From positions 39,781 to 103,780 of the forward strand of contig JBGSTD010000004.1 in assembly GCA_041736675.1 (NCBI GenBank): a stretch of DNA of 64,000 bases. The letters run 5' to 3'. The notes beneath the pieces were generated by a model. It did not search any database and was not told the DNA's origin. It saw nothing but the letters and a program-made list of their open reading frames with translations. Positions 33,295-42,731 of this stretch are shown here, piece after piece; positions within the stretch are counted from its first letter, which is position 1; each line of letters begins with the position of its first letter. A program made the position numbers and the translations under genes. Source of the stretch: Salaquimonas sp041736675. Its GTDB lineage: Bacteria; Pseudomonadota; Alphaproteobacteria; Rhizobiales; Rhizobiaceae.

Positions 33295-34787
33295 TTTCCT
33301 GCCTTGCCGATTTCAGTTTTGTGCGCAATTGCTGCATGAACACCGCTGGTGAGCATGTCACCCAGAATTTGCTCTACCAATGACCGCCACGTGGCATCGT
33401 CCATCAATTCCGCATTGAAAAGATCTGGCAATGCATGAAGTGCAGCGGATATGTCGGCAGCCAAGGACAGACCTGAAATCGCAGATTCGATTTCAGTTTG
33501 CCTCGGATCTCTCAGTTCGTAGCTTAAGCCCTCGTCTGTCTTGCCAGTGCAATAACGCATCCAGGCAGCAACAGCAAAGGCATAGGGCTGCAAATCTCCC
33601 CCCTCTTCGAGCGTCTGCACCGCCGGTTCAAAAATGCGTTGGGGAAGTTTTTGGGTTCCATCCATGGCGATCTGATAGGTTTCGTGGGCAATTGCCGGAT
33701 TGGCAAACCGCCCAAGCAGATCACCCCTGTATTGGTCGAGATCAATACCCGGCAGATCGGGCAGCGTCAGGCTGGCCGCACGTATGTGCCGGTCGACAAG
33801 GCTGGCAAGATTTTCATCCGCCATGACATCGCGAACATATTTGTGTCCCGCCAGAAAGCCTGAATAGGCAAGCATGGAATGGGCCCCGTTCAGCATCCTC
33901 AACTTCATCATCTCATAGGGTTTGACGTCCTCGACGAACAGTGCGCCGCCTGCTTCCCAGGCAGGGCGTCCGTTTGGAAATTTATCTTCGATTACCCATT
34001 GGCTAAAGACTTCAGTTTCGACTGCCGCATGGTCCGCGCATCCTGTCAGCCGCTCGGCCTGCCTGCCAGTTGCCTCAGTAACCGCCGGGGTTATCCTGTC
34101 CACCATGGAAGAGGGAAACAAGACATTGTCCGCGATCCACCCGGCAAGTTCAGGATCAATCCGCAATGCGTAGTCAACCACACCTGCCTTAAGCAGAAAG
34201 CCGTTCTCCGGCAGATTATCGCAACATAACACGACAAAGGGAGGCGTTGCATTTTTGCGTCTCAATCTTAATCCTTCCGTGATGAGGCCAAGAACACCTG
34301 AAGGTTCTCGCGGATTTGCAAGATCTGCAGCAACAGCCGGGTGGATGGGATCAGCCGCCAATCGTTGGCGATCAATGCCATAGGCTTTCTCCGTTACTGT
34401 AAGGGTGACGATGCGGGTTTCAGGAAGGAGCAGCGCCTCGAGCGCGGAATGCCTGTCCCTGCTAGCCGCAATTACGCGGTCTATCGAGGCAACAACCCTG
34501 CCCCTTGTTCCTTCTGAATCCTGTTCTATGAGAGTATACAAGCCGTTTTGCGGGTTCAGCGCGTCAGCGATTTCCGTTCCGCGCAGGCTGACACCGGTAA
34601 TCCGCCAGTCGCCGCCTGCAGCAGCCAAGGCGTCGTCAGTATAGACAGCCTGATGTGCGCGATGAAAGGCACCAATGCCCAAATGAACGATACCACAGCC
34701 GTGAGCCGAGGGATTGTAGCCGGGAAGCCTTGTGTCTACGGTAACATCCTCCAGTGAAGACATGCGTTTTGTTACCCCGGACATCAT
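33291..34787 (-). CDS. uxuB: Mannitol dehydrogenase-family protein, probable fructuronate reductase (D-mannonate oxidoreductase)
   Basis: A 498-residue member of the long-chain mannitol dehydrogenase family. The N-terminal cofactor/substrate motif HLGIGAFHRAHQAVYTDDAL (about 34-53), TLTVTEKAYG, CCDNLPENG and the catalytic Lys region LRMLNGAHSMLAYSG are present. Sitting between uxuA and kdgK with 4-base overlaps on both sides, it most likely reduces D-fructuronate to D-mannonate with NADH in the cytoplasm. Mannitol or altronate activity is possible in the family but less consistent with the operon. Confidence 0.9.
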   Translation of the reverse strand: MMSGVTKRMSSLEDVTVDTRLPGYNPSAHGCGIVHLGIGAFHRAHQAVYTDDALAAAGGDWRITGVSLRGTEIADALNPQNGLYTLIEQDSEGTRGRVVASIDRVIAASRDRHSALEALLLPETRIVTLTVTEKAYGIDRQRLAADPIHPAVAADLANPREPSGVLGLITEGLRLRRKNATPPFVVLCCDNLPENGFLLKAGVVDYALRIDPELAGWIADNVLFPSSMVDRITPAVTEATGRQAERLTGCADHAAVETEVFSQWVIEDKFPNGRPAWEAGGALFVEDVKPYEMMKLRMLNGAHSMLAYSGFLAGHKYVRDVMADENLASLVDRHIRAASLTLPDLPGIDLDQYRGDLLGRFANPAIAHETYQIAMDGTQKLPQRIFEPAVQTLEEGGDLQPYAFAVAAWMRYCTGKTDEGLSYELRDPRQTEIESAISGLSLAADISAALHALPDLFNAELMDDATWRSLVEQILGDMLTSGVHAAIAHKTEIGKAGK

Positions 34788-36013
34788 TGTCTTTCTGTAA
34801 CAAGTTCAGAAATTCCGGGATGGGAAAGTGCTGTCATGATGCCACGCAATTCTGCAAGTCCCTTCAGTCTGCCGATTGCAGGATAGCCCGGCTGGGCATT
34901 TCGCTTGTGATCGTCGAGAATGTTCTGGCCATGATCAGGCCGCATGGGAATTGAAGCGTCAGACCGCCCAGCCTTTCGGCGCCGATTTTCCTCATGCAAC
35001 ACGGCCGCAATTACCGCTACCATGTCTGTATCGCCGCCCAGATGCTCTGCCTCATGGAACGATCCACGAATGTTTCCTGATTCGCGTTTCACGTTTCGCA
35101 GGTGCAGGAAATGCACCTTCTCGCCCATCCTTTTCATCATGCCAGGAAGGTCATTGTCCGGACGCGCGCCGAGTGACCCCGTGCAAAGGGTAATACCGTT
35201 GGCCGGAGAATCGACAGCCTTCACCAGCGTGCGGTAGTCGCTTTCGGTTGACATGACGCGCGGCAGACCCAGCAGGTCAAATGGCGGATCATCGGGATGA
35301 CAGCAAAGCCGCAAGCCAACTTCTTCAGCCACAGGGACAACCTCGCTTAGAAAATCGATGAAATTTTGACGGAGCCGGTCTTTTGAAATCCCGTCATATT
35401 CAGAAAGGTGCTGGCGAACATCTGCAAGTGAAAAATTTTCCGCTGCGCCAGGCAGTCCGAACACAACGCTTTTTGCCAGTGCTTGCTTTTGTGCCTCGGG
35501 CATTGCCGCGAAAAGCACCCTCGCCTGCTCGACAATTTCGGCAGGATAATCCTGTTGCGCATTTGCGCGTTCGAGAATGTGAATATCAAAGGCGGCAAAG
35601 ACCGAATAGTCAAACCGCATGCAGGTGGCGCCGGTTGATACGCGATAGGCGAGGTCAGTTCGGGTCCAGTCAAGAACAGGCATGAAATTATAACAGATTG
35701 TCTCTATGCCGGCAGAAGCCAGATTGCGCAGGCTGCTCTTGTAAGCCGCAACATGCTCGCGCCACGCACCTTTCTGCTTCTTTATGTCTTCGGACACAGG
35801 GAGACTTTCCACCACTTCCCACGCAAGATGCGATTGGGATCCATCCACCCGCCTGCCTATCTCAGCCTGACGTTTTGCGATTTCTTCACTACCCCACACC
35901 GCCCCGGTGGGCACGTGATGCAAAGCAGAAACGACACCCTCCACCCCGGCCTCGCACATATCATCCACACTGACCAAATCTTTTGGTCCAAACCACCGCC
36001 AAGTTTGCCGCAT
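34784..36013 (-). CDS. uxuA: Mannonate dehydratase
   Basis: A 409-residue UxuA-family TIM barrel, close to the usual 394-402. Diagnostic segments are MRQTWRWFGPKDLVSVDDM, GVEGVVSALHHVPTG (about 23-37), YNFMPVLDWTRTDL, RLCCHPDDPPFDLLGLPR (about 233-250, metal ligands) and MRPDHGQNILDD near the end. It dehydrates D-mannonate to 2-keto-3-deoxygluconate. ATG 36013 has GGAG upstream and gives the family N-terminus, unlike a start 11 codons earlier. It is the first gene of the uxuAB-kdgK operon, divergent from a GntR regulator. Confidence 0.95.
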   Translation of the reverse strand: MRQTWRWFGPKDLVSVDDMCEAGVEGVVSALHHVPTGAVWGSEEIAKRQAEIGRRVDGSQSHLAWEVVESLPVSEDIKKQKGAWREHVAAYKSSLRNLASAGIETICYNFMPVLDWTRTDLAYRVSTGATCMRFDYSVFAAFDIHILERANAQQDYPAEIVEQARVLFAAMPEAQKQALAKSVVFGLPGAAENFSLADVRQHLSEYDGISKDRLRQNFIDFLSEVVPVAEEVGLRLCCHPDDPPFDLLGLPRVMSTESDYRTLVKAVDSPANGITLCTGSLGARPDNDLPGMMKRMGEKVHFLHLRNVKRESGNIRGSFHEAEHLGGDTDMVAVIAAVLHEENRRRKAGRSDASIPMRPDHGQNILDDHKRNAQPGYPAIGRLKGLAELRGIMTALSHPGISELVTERQ

Positions 36014-36066
36014 ATGTTCCACTCCATCCAAATGTCGCCGATGCACTTAACTTCCTGGTTCGGGTG

Positions 36067-36104
36067 CCTGTCAATTCACTAACAGGAAACCAAATTGTTG
36101 ACAA
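36067..36104. promoter_or_regulatory. Candidate operators in the uxuA / GntR divergent promoter
   Basis: The 133-bp spacer holds an inverted repeat CCTGT-N10-ACAGG (36067-36086) and a TTGT-TG-ACAA palindrome (36095-36104). The second resembles operators of FCD-type GntR proteins such as the VanR group. It differs from the CTGGT-N3-ACCAG sites of the other island, which fits a separate regulator. Confidence 0.5.
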
Positions 36105-36146
36105 GTATGGAAGTATGGCGTATGAGCAAAACAGGAGGCAGGGTTT

Positions 36147-36839
36147 ATGACATTTCAGCAAAAACCAATTCAGATGCTTGATCTCAGCGTTGCAGTGGGT
36201 CCGCAATTATATCGGATGCTGCGGGAGCGTATTATTCGCAACAATCTTGAGCCTGGCGCTCGGATTTCGGAAACTGAAATTGCCGAGGAATATTCAATCA
36301 GCAGGCAACCGGTACGTGAAGCCTTCATCAAATTGTCCGAGGAGGGTCTTGTCGAGATCAGACCCCAACGCGGCACATTCGTTTGCATGATCGAGACCGC
36401 CGCAGTGATGGATGCACGCTTCGTGCGGGAAGCAATCGAGGCAGATATCGTCACTGCCCTCGCGGTAAACATCAGCGCGGCAACAGCGGAGCAGCTTAAG
36501 AACCAGTTGGCAGAGCAAAGAAAAGCGATCAATGATCCGGTTGCATTCATGAAACTTGACGATGAATTTCATGCCCTGCTGGCAGAAGCTGCCGGAAATG
36601 GGCGGGTCTGGAAGATAGTGGAATCTCTCAAATCGCAGATGGACCGGGTGAGGCATCTTTCAATGTTGCGCTTCCCGGTTCTCAAACTTATCGACCAGCA
36701 TACCGCAATTGTTGATGCCATTGTCAACCGCGACGGAAACGCTGCTGCGGCTGCAATGCGCGGCCACTTGAAAGAAATTCTAAACGATCTTCCCGCAATC
36801 GCGGAAGCCAACCCCAAGTTTTTTGAGGAACGGCCATAA
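36147..36839 (+). CDS. GntR-family regulator, FCD subgroup (uxu locus)
   Basis: A 230-residue regulator with an N-terminal winged helix (GARISETEIAEEYSISRQPVREAFIKLSEEGLVEIRPQRGTFV, about 36-78) and an FCD ligand domain (LDDEFHALLAEAAGN, metal-site Asp/His). Divergent from uxuAB-kdgK and 37 bp upstream of a TRAP importer, it probably represses both until a hexuronate or keto-deoxy acid is present. Confidence 0.92.
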   Translation: MTFQQKPIQMLDLSVAVGPQLYRMLRERIIRNNLEPGARISETEIAEEYSISRQPVREAFIKLSEEGLVEIRPQRGTFVCMIETAAVMDARFVREAIEADIVTALAVNISAATAEQLKNQLAEQRKAINDPVAFMKLDDEFHALLAEAAGNGRVWKIVESLKSQMDRVRHLSMLRFPVLKLIDQHTAIVDAIVNRDGNAAAAAMRGHLKEILNDLPAIAEANPKFFEERP

Positions 36840-36876
36840 GGGCCTTTCCCGGAAACGATCCAACCAGGAGGAAAAA

Positions 36877-37851
36877 ATGAAATTTTCTAATTTCGGAAAA
36901 ACAATTATCGGTGCATTGACAGCAAGCCTGCTTGCAACATCTGCGTTTGCGGCTGACATGACACTTAAACTCGGCCATCTGGCCAACGAAACAAACCCGT
37001 GGCACCTGGCTTCCGTCAAGTTTGGAGATGAACTCAAACGCCTCACCGACGGGCGCATCGAAGTACAGGTTTTCCCGAATGAATCGCTCGGCAAGGAAGT
37101 CGACCTGATCAACGGAATGCAGCTTGGCACTGTCGACATGACAATTACCGGCGAAAGCCTGCAAAACTGGTCACCCATGGCAGCCCTGCTTGCAGTGCCC
37201 TATGCCTACAAATCTATCGAGCACATGGATGAAGTTGCCGGCGGAGAAATTGGCGAAAAGATAAAGGCGCAGATTATCGAAAAAGCGCAGATCCGTCCGA
37301 TTGCCTATTTTGCACGCGGTCCACGTGAATTGACGTCCAACCGTCCGATCAAGTCACCTGATGATCTCAATGGCCTGAAAATGCGTGTTCCAAACGTGCC
37401 GCTCTTTGTTGATGTCTGGAAGTCGCTGGGTGCAAATCCAGGCCCGATGGCATTTTCGGAAGTGTTTACTTCGCTGCAGAACGGCACGATTGAAGCTCAG
37501 GAAAATCCGCTCGCCCTCATCCGTTCGGCAAATTTCAACGAGGTTCAGAAATTCGTCAACCTTACCGACCATGTTCGCTCATGGATTTATCTGACGATTG
37601 CAGAATCCGCTTGGGCCAAGCTGTCGGATGCAGACAAGAATGCTGTCATGGAAGCTGCAAAGACCGCACAAGCTTATGAACGCGAGCTTTTCAATGCTTC
37701 TTTGAGCGAAGATCGTGCATACCTTGAATCCAAGGGCGTGACGTTTGTTGAAGTGGATGGTCCTGCATTCCAGGCAAAGGCAAAGGATGCTGTTCTTGCC
37801 AATGTGAATGAAGAAATCAAGCCTATCGTTTCCGAGCTGTTCGGCAACTGA
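36877..37851 (+). CDS. TRAP transporter solute-binding protein (DctP family)
   Basis: A 324-residue periplasmic binding protein with a Sec signal peptide (KTIIGALTASLLATSAFA, cleavage near residue 25). The TRAP signature Arg lies in LKMRVPNVPLFVDVWKSLGANP, the ligand-carboxylate site of DctP/UehA-type proteins, preceded by PRELTSNRPIKSPDDLNG. The ATG has a full AGGAGGA site. Given the uxu neighbours, the ligand is probably an aldonate or hexuronate. A hairpin follows before the DctQ gene. Confidence 0.92.
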   Translation: MKFSNFGKTIIGALTASLLATSAFAADMTLKLGHLANETNPWHLASVKFGDELKRLTDGRIEVQVFPNESLGKEVDLINGMQLGTVDMTITGESLQNWSPMAALLAVPYAYKSIEHMDEVAGGEIGEKIKAQIIEKAQIRPIAYFARGPRELTSNRPIKSPDDLNGLKMRVPNVPLFVDVWKSLGANPGPMAFSEVFTSLQNGTIEAQENPLALIRSANFNEVQKFVNLTDHVRSWIYLTIAESAWAKLSDADKNAVMEAAKTAQAYERELFNASLSEDRAYLESKGVTFVEVDGPAFQAKAKDAVLANVNEEIKPIVSELFGN

Positions 37852-37864
37852 TTTTTCTCCCTCG

Positions 37865-37894
37865 CGGTGTCGGGTCTTTTCTTGCCCGGCACCG
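37865..37894 (+). terminator. Hairpin between TRAP dctP and dctQ
   Basis: CGGTGTCGGG (37865-37874) pairs with CCCGGCACCG (37885-37894) with one G-U, with a 10-base loop. It lies 14 bp after the binding-protein stop and probably reduces expression of the membrane subunits relative to the binding protein. Confidence 0.72.
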
Positions 37895-37919
37895 TAACAG
37901 ATCAGACAGGAGCGGTTTC

Positions 37920-38426
37920 ATGTTGCGAATGATCGAGATGACAACAAAGGTGAGCCGAGCCCTGACAGGTCTTGCTTTCCTTGGCTTGATGATTGCCGTT
38001 CTAATCCAGGTTATCGGTCGCACGCTCATCAACAACTCCCCTGTGTGGACAGAAGAACTGACCCGCTTCGCCCTGCTTTACCTTGCTGCATTCGGCGCGG
38101 GACTTTCGTTCCAGTCAGGCGATCTCGTCAATGTTGATATCATCTCGGAATCCATGCCTGGCAAGTGGCCAAAACGTCTGCGCTTTCTTGGCGCTGCGGT
38201 AACGGCATTGCTGTGTGCCGCCCTTGTTATGCCGGCATGGAAATACACTTCCATCGGTGCGATGCAAACATCACCAGCACTTGGCTGGCGCATGGACTTC
38301 ATTCATTCCAGCATGCTGGTGCTGATCATCTCGCTGATGATCTTTTCTGCAGCGCGCGCCATTTCCATCCTGACAGGTGCCAGCGAAGGCCAGCCACAAA
38401 ACCGTTTGGAAGAGCTGCAATCATGA
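37920..38426 (+). CDS. TRAP transporter small permease (DctQ)
   Basis: A 168-residue protein with four predicted TM helices, the size and topology of DctQ. GRTLINNSPVWTEELTRFALLYLAAFGAG (about 29-57) is the family core. AGGAG precedes the ATG, and the stop overlaps DctM by 4 bases. Confidence 0.92.
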   Translation: MLRMIEMTTKVSRALTGLAFLGLMIAVLIQVIGRTLINNSPVWTEELTRFALLYLAAFGAGLSFQSGDLVNVDIISESMPGKWPKRLRFLGAAVTALLCAALVMPAWKYTSIGAMQTSPALGWRMDFIHSSMLVLIISLMIFSAARAISILTGASEGQPQNRLEELQS

Positions 38427-39700
38427 GCCTGACAATCCTGATCATTGTATTCATCTGCGGGCTTGGCCTTGGAATTCCTGTTGCGGTAACGCTTGGGCTC
38501 GCGTCGGCAGCCTATTTGCTGTCAGCCGGAATTCCCCTCGTCGTGATGCCGCAAAAAATGTATGCCGGTATGGATGTCTTTGTGTTGCTATGCATTCCCG
38601 GCTTTATTCTAGCTGGCAATTTGATGAATTCGGGTGGCATTACCGAACGTATCATTCGTTTTGCAAATGCCCTGGTGGGCTGGGCCCGCGGCGGCCTTGG
38701 CTTGACCAATGTTGCGGCTTCCATGCTGTTTGGCGGCATATCGGGAACAGCCGTCGCCGATGCGGCCTCTATCGGAGGTATGATGATACCCGGCATGAAG
38801 AAGGCGGGCTATCCTGCGGATTTTTCAGCGGCAGTGACTGCTGCTTCATCAACTGTGGGACCGATGATCCCTCCTTCTGTTCCGATGATCATTGTCGGTG
38901 CGCTGTCCGGCATTTCGGTCGGCAAGATGTTTTTGGCTGGCGCTGTTCCAGGCATAATGATGGGTCTGGCCATGATGGTGACAACCTACATCATTGCTGT
39001 GCGCAAGAATTTTCCGCGTCAGCCCTGGCAAGGTGTTGGCGAACTCTCCCGCTCCTTTTTTGGTGCCTTCTGGGCAATTGCGATGACTGTGCTGATAGTT
39101 GGCGGACTGATGACCGGCATTGCCACGCCGACCGAAACAGCGGTCGTTGCCAGCCTCTATGCCCTGTTTGTCGGCGCATTCATTTACCGCGAATTGCCAC
39201 TTGCGGCGGTGCCGCGCATCGTCATCAACAGTGCTGTTTCTTCTGCCGCCATTCTTGCACTGGTCGGCTTTGCCAACGTGTTCGGCTGGATACTCGTGTC
39301 CGAGCGTATACCACAGACAATCGCCGATGCCGTGCTGTCTGTCACCGACAACAAATTCCTCGTCATTCTGCTGATCAACCTGCTGCTGCTTTTTGTCGGC
39401 ATGTTCATGGAAACCATTGCCGCGTTGATAATCCTTTTCGTTCCTCTTCTGGCGTTGGCGCAAGGTGTTGGCATAGACCCGCTGCATTTCGCCACCTTCG
39501 CCGTCCTGAACCTGATGATCGGCCTGACCACCCCCCCTGTTGGTGTTTGCCTTTTTATCTGCGCAAACATTGCGCGACTGCCCCTAACCCCTGTGGTAAA
39601 GGCAATCATGCCTTTTCTGCTGACCAATATCCTTGTTCTGCTGCTGGTTTCATACGTACCGGCTTTCGCAACATGGCTCCCTTCTGTACTTCTCGACTAG
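38423..39700 (+). CDS. TRAP transporter large permease (DctM)
   Basis: A 425-residue, about 12-TM permease. Family motifs include MFGGISGTAVADAASIGGMMIPGMKKAGY (about 110-138), SSTVGPMIPPSVPMIIVGAL and NLMIGLTTPPVGVCLFI. It starts at an ATGA overlap with dctQ, which gives the family-typical N-terminus. A 524-codon shadow frame runs through the same DNA in another phase and should be ignored. Confidence 0.94.
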   Translation: MSLTILIIVFICGLGLGIPVAVTLGLASAAYLLSAGIPLVVMPQKMYAGMDVFVLLCIPGFILAGNLMNSGGITERIIRFANALVGWARGGLGLTNVAASMLFGGISGTAVADAASIGGMMIPGMKKAGYPADFSAAVTAASSTVGPMIPPSVPMIIVGALSGISVGKMFLAGAVPGIMMGLAMMVTTYIIAVRKNFPRQPWQGVGELSRSFFGAFWAIAMTVLIVGGLMTGIATPTETAVVASLYALFVGAFIYRELPLAAVPRIVINSAVSSAAILALVGFANVFGWILVSERIPQTIADAVLSVTDNKFLVILLINLLLLFVGMFMETIAALIILFVPLLALAQGVGIDPLHFATFAVLNLMIGLTTPPVGVCLFICANIARLPLTPVVKAIMPFLLTNILVLLLVSYVPAFATWLPSVLLD

Positions 39701-39710
39701 GACCAATCCG

Positions 39711-40748
39711 ATGCAAAACCGCGTCTGCATTCTTTATGACAAACATGATGTTCGTGTGGAAGTCGCCCCGGTCAGCAAGCCAGGCAAAAACGAGGTTCTG
39801 GTGCGCATGGGTGCGGGCGGCATTTGCGGCTCGGATCTTCACTACTATCATGATGGGGGTTTTGGCCCGATCCGTGTCAAGCAACCTATTATTCTTGGCC
39901 ATGAAATTGCAGGCACTGTCGAATGCGTCGGTGAAGGTGTTTCAAATCTGAAGCCCGGCGATCGGATGGCAATAAATCCAAGTCATCCCTGCGGCAAATG
40001 CAAATATTGCGGGCAAGCAATGTTCAATCATTGCCTTGATATGCGGTTCCTTGGTTCGGCCATGCGCTTTCCACACGAACAGGGTGGGTTCCGGGAATAC
40101 ATGGTTGTCGCAGCTCCACAATGTGTTGCCGTTAAAGATCATGTAACAATGGGCGAGGCAGCATGCGCTGAACCGTTGTCTGTTTGCGTACATGCCGCCA
40201 ATGCTGCAGGAGATCTAGAAGGCGCAAAAGTGCTTATCACGGGTGCCGGACCAATTGGCGCGCTATGCGCTGCGGTTGCCCGCCACAAAGGTGCAAGCGA
40301 GATCGTAGTAACTGATCTGCAGGAAGCCACCCTTGCAGTTGCAGGCCGGATGGGTGCAACACGAATGGTGAATGTTGCCACAGAACCCGCTGTCATGGAG
40401 GACTATGCAAAGGACAAGGGACATTTCGATGTCGTGTTTGAATGCTCCGCAGCCAATCCAGCCATCCGCACGGCGATAGCCTGCGTTCGGCCGAAGGGCC
40501 GGATTGTTCAGATTGGAGTAACGGGTGATGTCCTCGTTCCGCTGAACCTTATCGTCGGCAAGGAAATTGAATTTGTCGGTACGCACCGATTCCATGAAGA
40601 ATTTGCTGAAGCGGTCATGCTGATCAATTCGGGCGCTATCGACGTGAAGCCGATTATTACCGGTACATACCCACTCGACGAGGCTTTTGCTGCATTTGAC
40701 GCAGCAGGCGACCGTTCGCGTTCAGTGAAAGTCCAGTTCTCCTTTTGA
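39711..40748 (+). CDS. Zinc-dependent L-idonate / L-gulonate 5-dehydrogenase
   Basis: A 345-residue medium-chain alcohol dehydrogenase. Catalytic zinc ligands lie in GGICGSDLHYY (Cys) and ILGHEIAG (His-Glu); the structural-zinc cysteines are in HPCGKCKYCGQAMFNHC, and the NAD fold is VLITGAGPIGALCAAVA (about 171-187). The sequence looks most like L-idonate 5-dehydrogenase. In this setting, L-gulonate 5-dehydrogenase is as likely, because its product D-fructuronate is the UxuB substrate. ATG 39711 is 10 bp after dctM. Confidence 0.85.
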   Translation: MQNRVCILYDKHDVRVEVAPVSKPGKNEVLVRMGAGGICGSDLHYYHDGGFGPIRVKQPIILGHEIAGTVECVGEGVSNLKPGDRMAINPSHPCGKCKYCGQAMFNHCLDMRFLGSAMRFPHEQGGFREYMVVAAPQCVAVKDHVTMGEAACAEPLSVCVHAANAAGDLEGAKVLITGAGPIGALCAAVARHKGASEIVVTDLQEATLAVAGRMGATRMVNVATEPAVMEDYAKDKGHFDVVFECSAANPAIRTAIACVRPKGRIVQIGVTGDVLVPLNLIVGKEIEFVGTHRFHEEFAEAVMLINSGAIDVKPIITGTYPLDEAFAAFDAAGDRSRSVKVQFSF

Positions 40749-40786
40749 CGTTTACGACTTCCCGGATTTGACTTGATATCTATCGC

Positions 40787-40805
40787 TCGGGGAAACTGTT
40801 CCCGA
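40787..40805. terminator. Short hairpin between convergent dehydrogenase and ugpC
   Basis: TCGGGGAA (40787-40794) and TTCCCGA (40799-40805) pair with one bulged base around a 4-base loop, between two convergent gene ends. No T-run. Confidence 0.4.
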
Positions 40806-41861
40806 TCACTCCAGGCGTAGGCCAGTCTTGCGATCGAACAGATGAATGTTAGCCGCATCTACGCACAGGCGGATCGGGTTTTTGCCTTTGGAAAGATGAT
40901 GCACGCCCGGAAGGCTGGCCGTAAATAAAGCGTCACTGCCTTCGAGCCGCCCATGCAAAAGCGTATTGGCACCCAGCGGCTCGTTGGAGATCACGGTCAT
41001 CTGGATTGGGCCTTTGGGGTCAATCCGCACATGCTCCGGGCGGATACCAACGGAAACATCGCCAACGTGCCCCGAATTTGTCTTGATTTTCGAACCATTG
41101 AAAAGCGTAACCGTTCCCGATTTCAACGTGCCGTCCACCACATTCATCGACGGACTGCCGATAAACTGCGCGGCAAAAAGGCTGCGTGGGGTTTCATAAA
41201 CCTCCAGCGGTGTTCCAATCTGCTCGGCAATACCGCCATTCATGACAACCATGCGGTCTGCCATTGTCATGGCTTCAACCTGATCGTGGGTGACATAGAG
41301 GGCTGTTACACCAAGATTGGCCTGCAGCTCCTTGATCTCCAGACGCATTTGAACGCGCAGTTTCGCGTCCAGATTTGAAAGCGGCTCATCAAAAAGGAAG
41401 ACGGCCGGTTCGCGAACAATCGCCCTGCCCATGGCAACCCTTTGACGCTGCCCGCCCGACAATTGTTTGGGCTTTCTGTCGAGGTAGGGTTCCAGTTGAA
41501 GAAGCCTTGCCGCCTCTGCAACCTTTGCATCGATCTCGGCCTGGGGCAGCTTTGCGATCTTCAAGCTATAGGCCATGTTCTGGCGAACGCTCATATGGGG
41601 ATAAAGGGCGTAATTTTGAAACACCATGGCGATGTCGCGATCCATCGGCTCAACATCGTTCACCACCCTGCCATTGATCAGGACTTCGCCCTCACTGACC
41701 GTTTCGAGACCTGCCACCATTCGCAGCAAGGTGGATTTGCCGCAGCCGGACGGACCGACGATAACGATAAACTCACCATCCTTCACTTCCATGCTGACAC
41801 CAAAAATGACCTCGGTGCTGCCAAAGCGCTTCTTTACATTCCTGAGTTCAACTGTTGCCAT
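40806..41861 (-). CDS. ugpC: sn-Glycerol-3-phosphate ABC transporter ATP-binding protein
   Basis: A 351-residue MalK/UgpC-type ATPase. Walker A GPSGCGKSTL, signature LSGGQRQRVAMG, Walker B VFLFDEPLSNLD, H-loop YVTHDQVEAMTMADRM and a TOBE domain are all canonical, unlike the M-containing signatures of the other sugar-importer ATPases in the window. It is the last gene of ugpBAEC and directly abuts ugpE. Confidence 0.92.
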   Translation of the reverse strand: MATVELRNVKKRFGSTEVIFGVSMEVKDGEFIVIVGPSGCGKSTLLRMVAGLETVSEGEVLINGRVVNDVEPMDRDIAMVFQNYALYPHMSVRQNMAYSLKIAKLPQAEIDAKVAEAARLLQLEPYLDRKPKQLSGGQRQRVAMGRAIVREPAVFLFDEPLSNLDAKLRVQMRLEIKELQANLGVTALYVTHDQVEAMTMADRMVVMNGGIAEQIGTPLEVYETPRSLFAAQFIGSPSMNVVDGTLKSGTVTLFNGSKIKTNSGHVGDVSVGIRPEHVRIDPKGPIQMTVISNEPLGANTLLHGRLEGSDALFTASLPGVHHLSKGKNPIRLCVDAANIHLFDRKTGLRLE

Positions 41862-42731
41862 TTATTTCTCGCTGTCGACCAATCCGCGGATGAAGAGTTT
41901 CTGCATGGAGATCACCACGATCACCGGCGGCACCATTGCCAGAATGGAGGTTGCCAAAACCACAGGCCAGTCCACCCAATCATCACCAGAGGGAAACATC
42001 TGCTTGATGCCCATGACGATCGTGTTCATTTCAGGATCCGTGGTGATCAGCAACGGCCACAGATACTGGTTCCATCCATAGATAAACAGGATCACAAAAA
42101 GCGCGGCAATATTGGTTCGGCTCATGGGAAGCAGAATATCAAAGAAAAAACGCATCGGCCCGGCACCATCGACACGGGCAGCTTCTGCCAGTTCATCAGG
42201 AACTGTCATGAAGAACTGGCGGAAGAGAAACGTCGCTGTCGCCGAAGCGATGAGCGGGAAAATCAGCCCGGAATAGGAATTGAGCATTCCAAAACCGGCA
42301 ATCACCTCGTAAGTCGGTACAATTCTTACTTCGACAGGCAGCATCAGTGTGATGAAAATCATCCAGAAAAAAGTTCTTCGCCCGGGGAAGTTGAAGTATA
42401 CGATGGCAAAGGCTGACAATAGCGAGATTGCGATCTTGCCAAAGGCGATGCCGAGCGCCATCACCAATGAATTGAAAAGCATGGTGGCGACTGGAACATT
42501 GACGCCGGAAAACAGCGCCCTTGTGTAATTTTCGATCATATGCCCACCGGGCAGCAAAGGCATTGGCGGCGAGGTCAGTTCGGCCTGGGTTACGGTAGAT
42601 GCCACAAAAGCCAGCCAGATCGGGAAGAAAACGATGAGGACACCAAGGATCATCAGGGCATGGGTGAACCAGAGCGCACCACCACGCTTTTCAACCATTC
42701 CCGGAGCTGGTTCTTTTGTACGGGCAGCCAT
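41862..42731 (-). CDS. ugpE: sn-Glycerol-3-phosphate ABC transporter permease
   Basis: A 289-residue six-TM permease. PPMPLLPGGHMIENYTRALFSGVNVPVA is a UgpE-type periplasmic segment, and the EAA loop is LAEAARVDGAGPMRFFFDILLPMSRTNI. Its start overlaps the ugpA stop by one base (TGATG). Confidence 0.92.
   Translation of the reverse strand: MAARTKEPAPGMVEKRGGALWFTHALMILGVLIVFFPIWLAFVASTVTQAELTSPPMPLLPGGHMIENYTRALFSGVNVPVATMLFNSLVMALGIAFGKIAISLLSAFAIVYFNFPGRRTFFWMIFITLMLPVEVRIVPTYEVIAGFGMLNSYSGLIFPLIASATATFLFRQFFMTVPDELAEAARVDGAGPMRFFFDILLPMSRTNIAALFVILFIYGWNQYLWPLLITTDPEMNTIVMGIKQMFPSGDDWVDWPVVLATSILAMVPPVIVVISMQKLFIRGLVDSEK

Noticed and set aside
38165..39951. A 524-codon frame overlapping dctM in another phase
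   Set aside because: It runs through dctM and into the dehydrogenase with a low-complexity Cys/Arg/His-rich composition; it is a shadow of the real genes.
41442..42416. Antisense 324-codon frame over ugpC/ugpE
   Set aside because: Antisense to two clear ABC genes with His/Asn-rich, motif-free translation.
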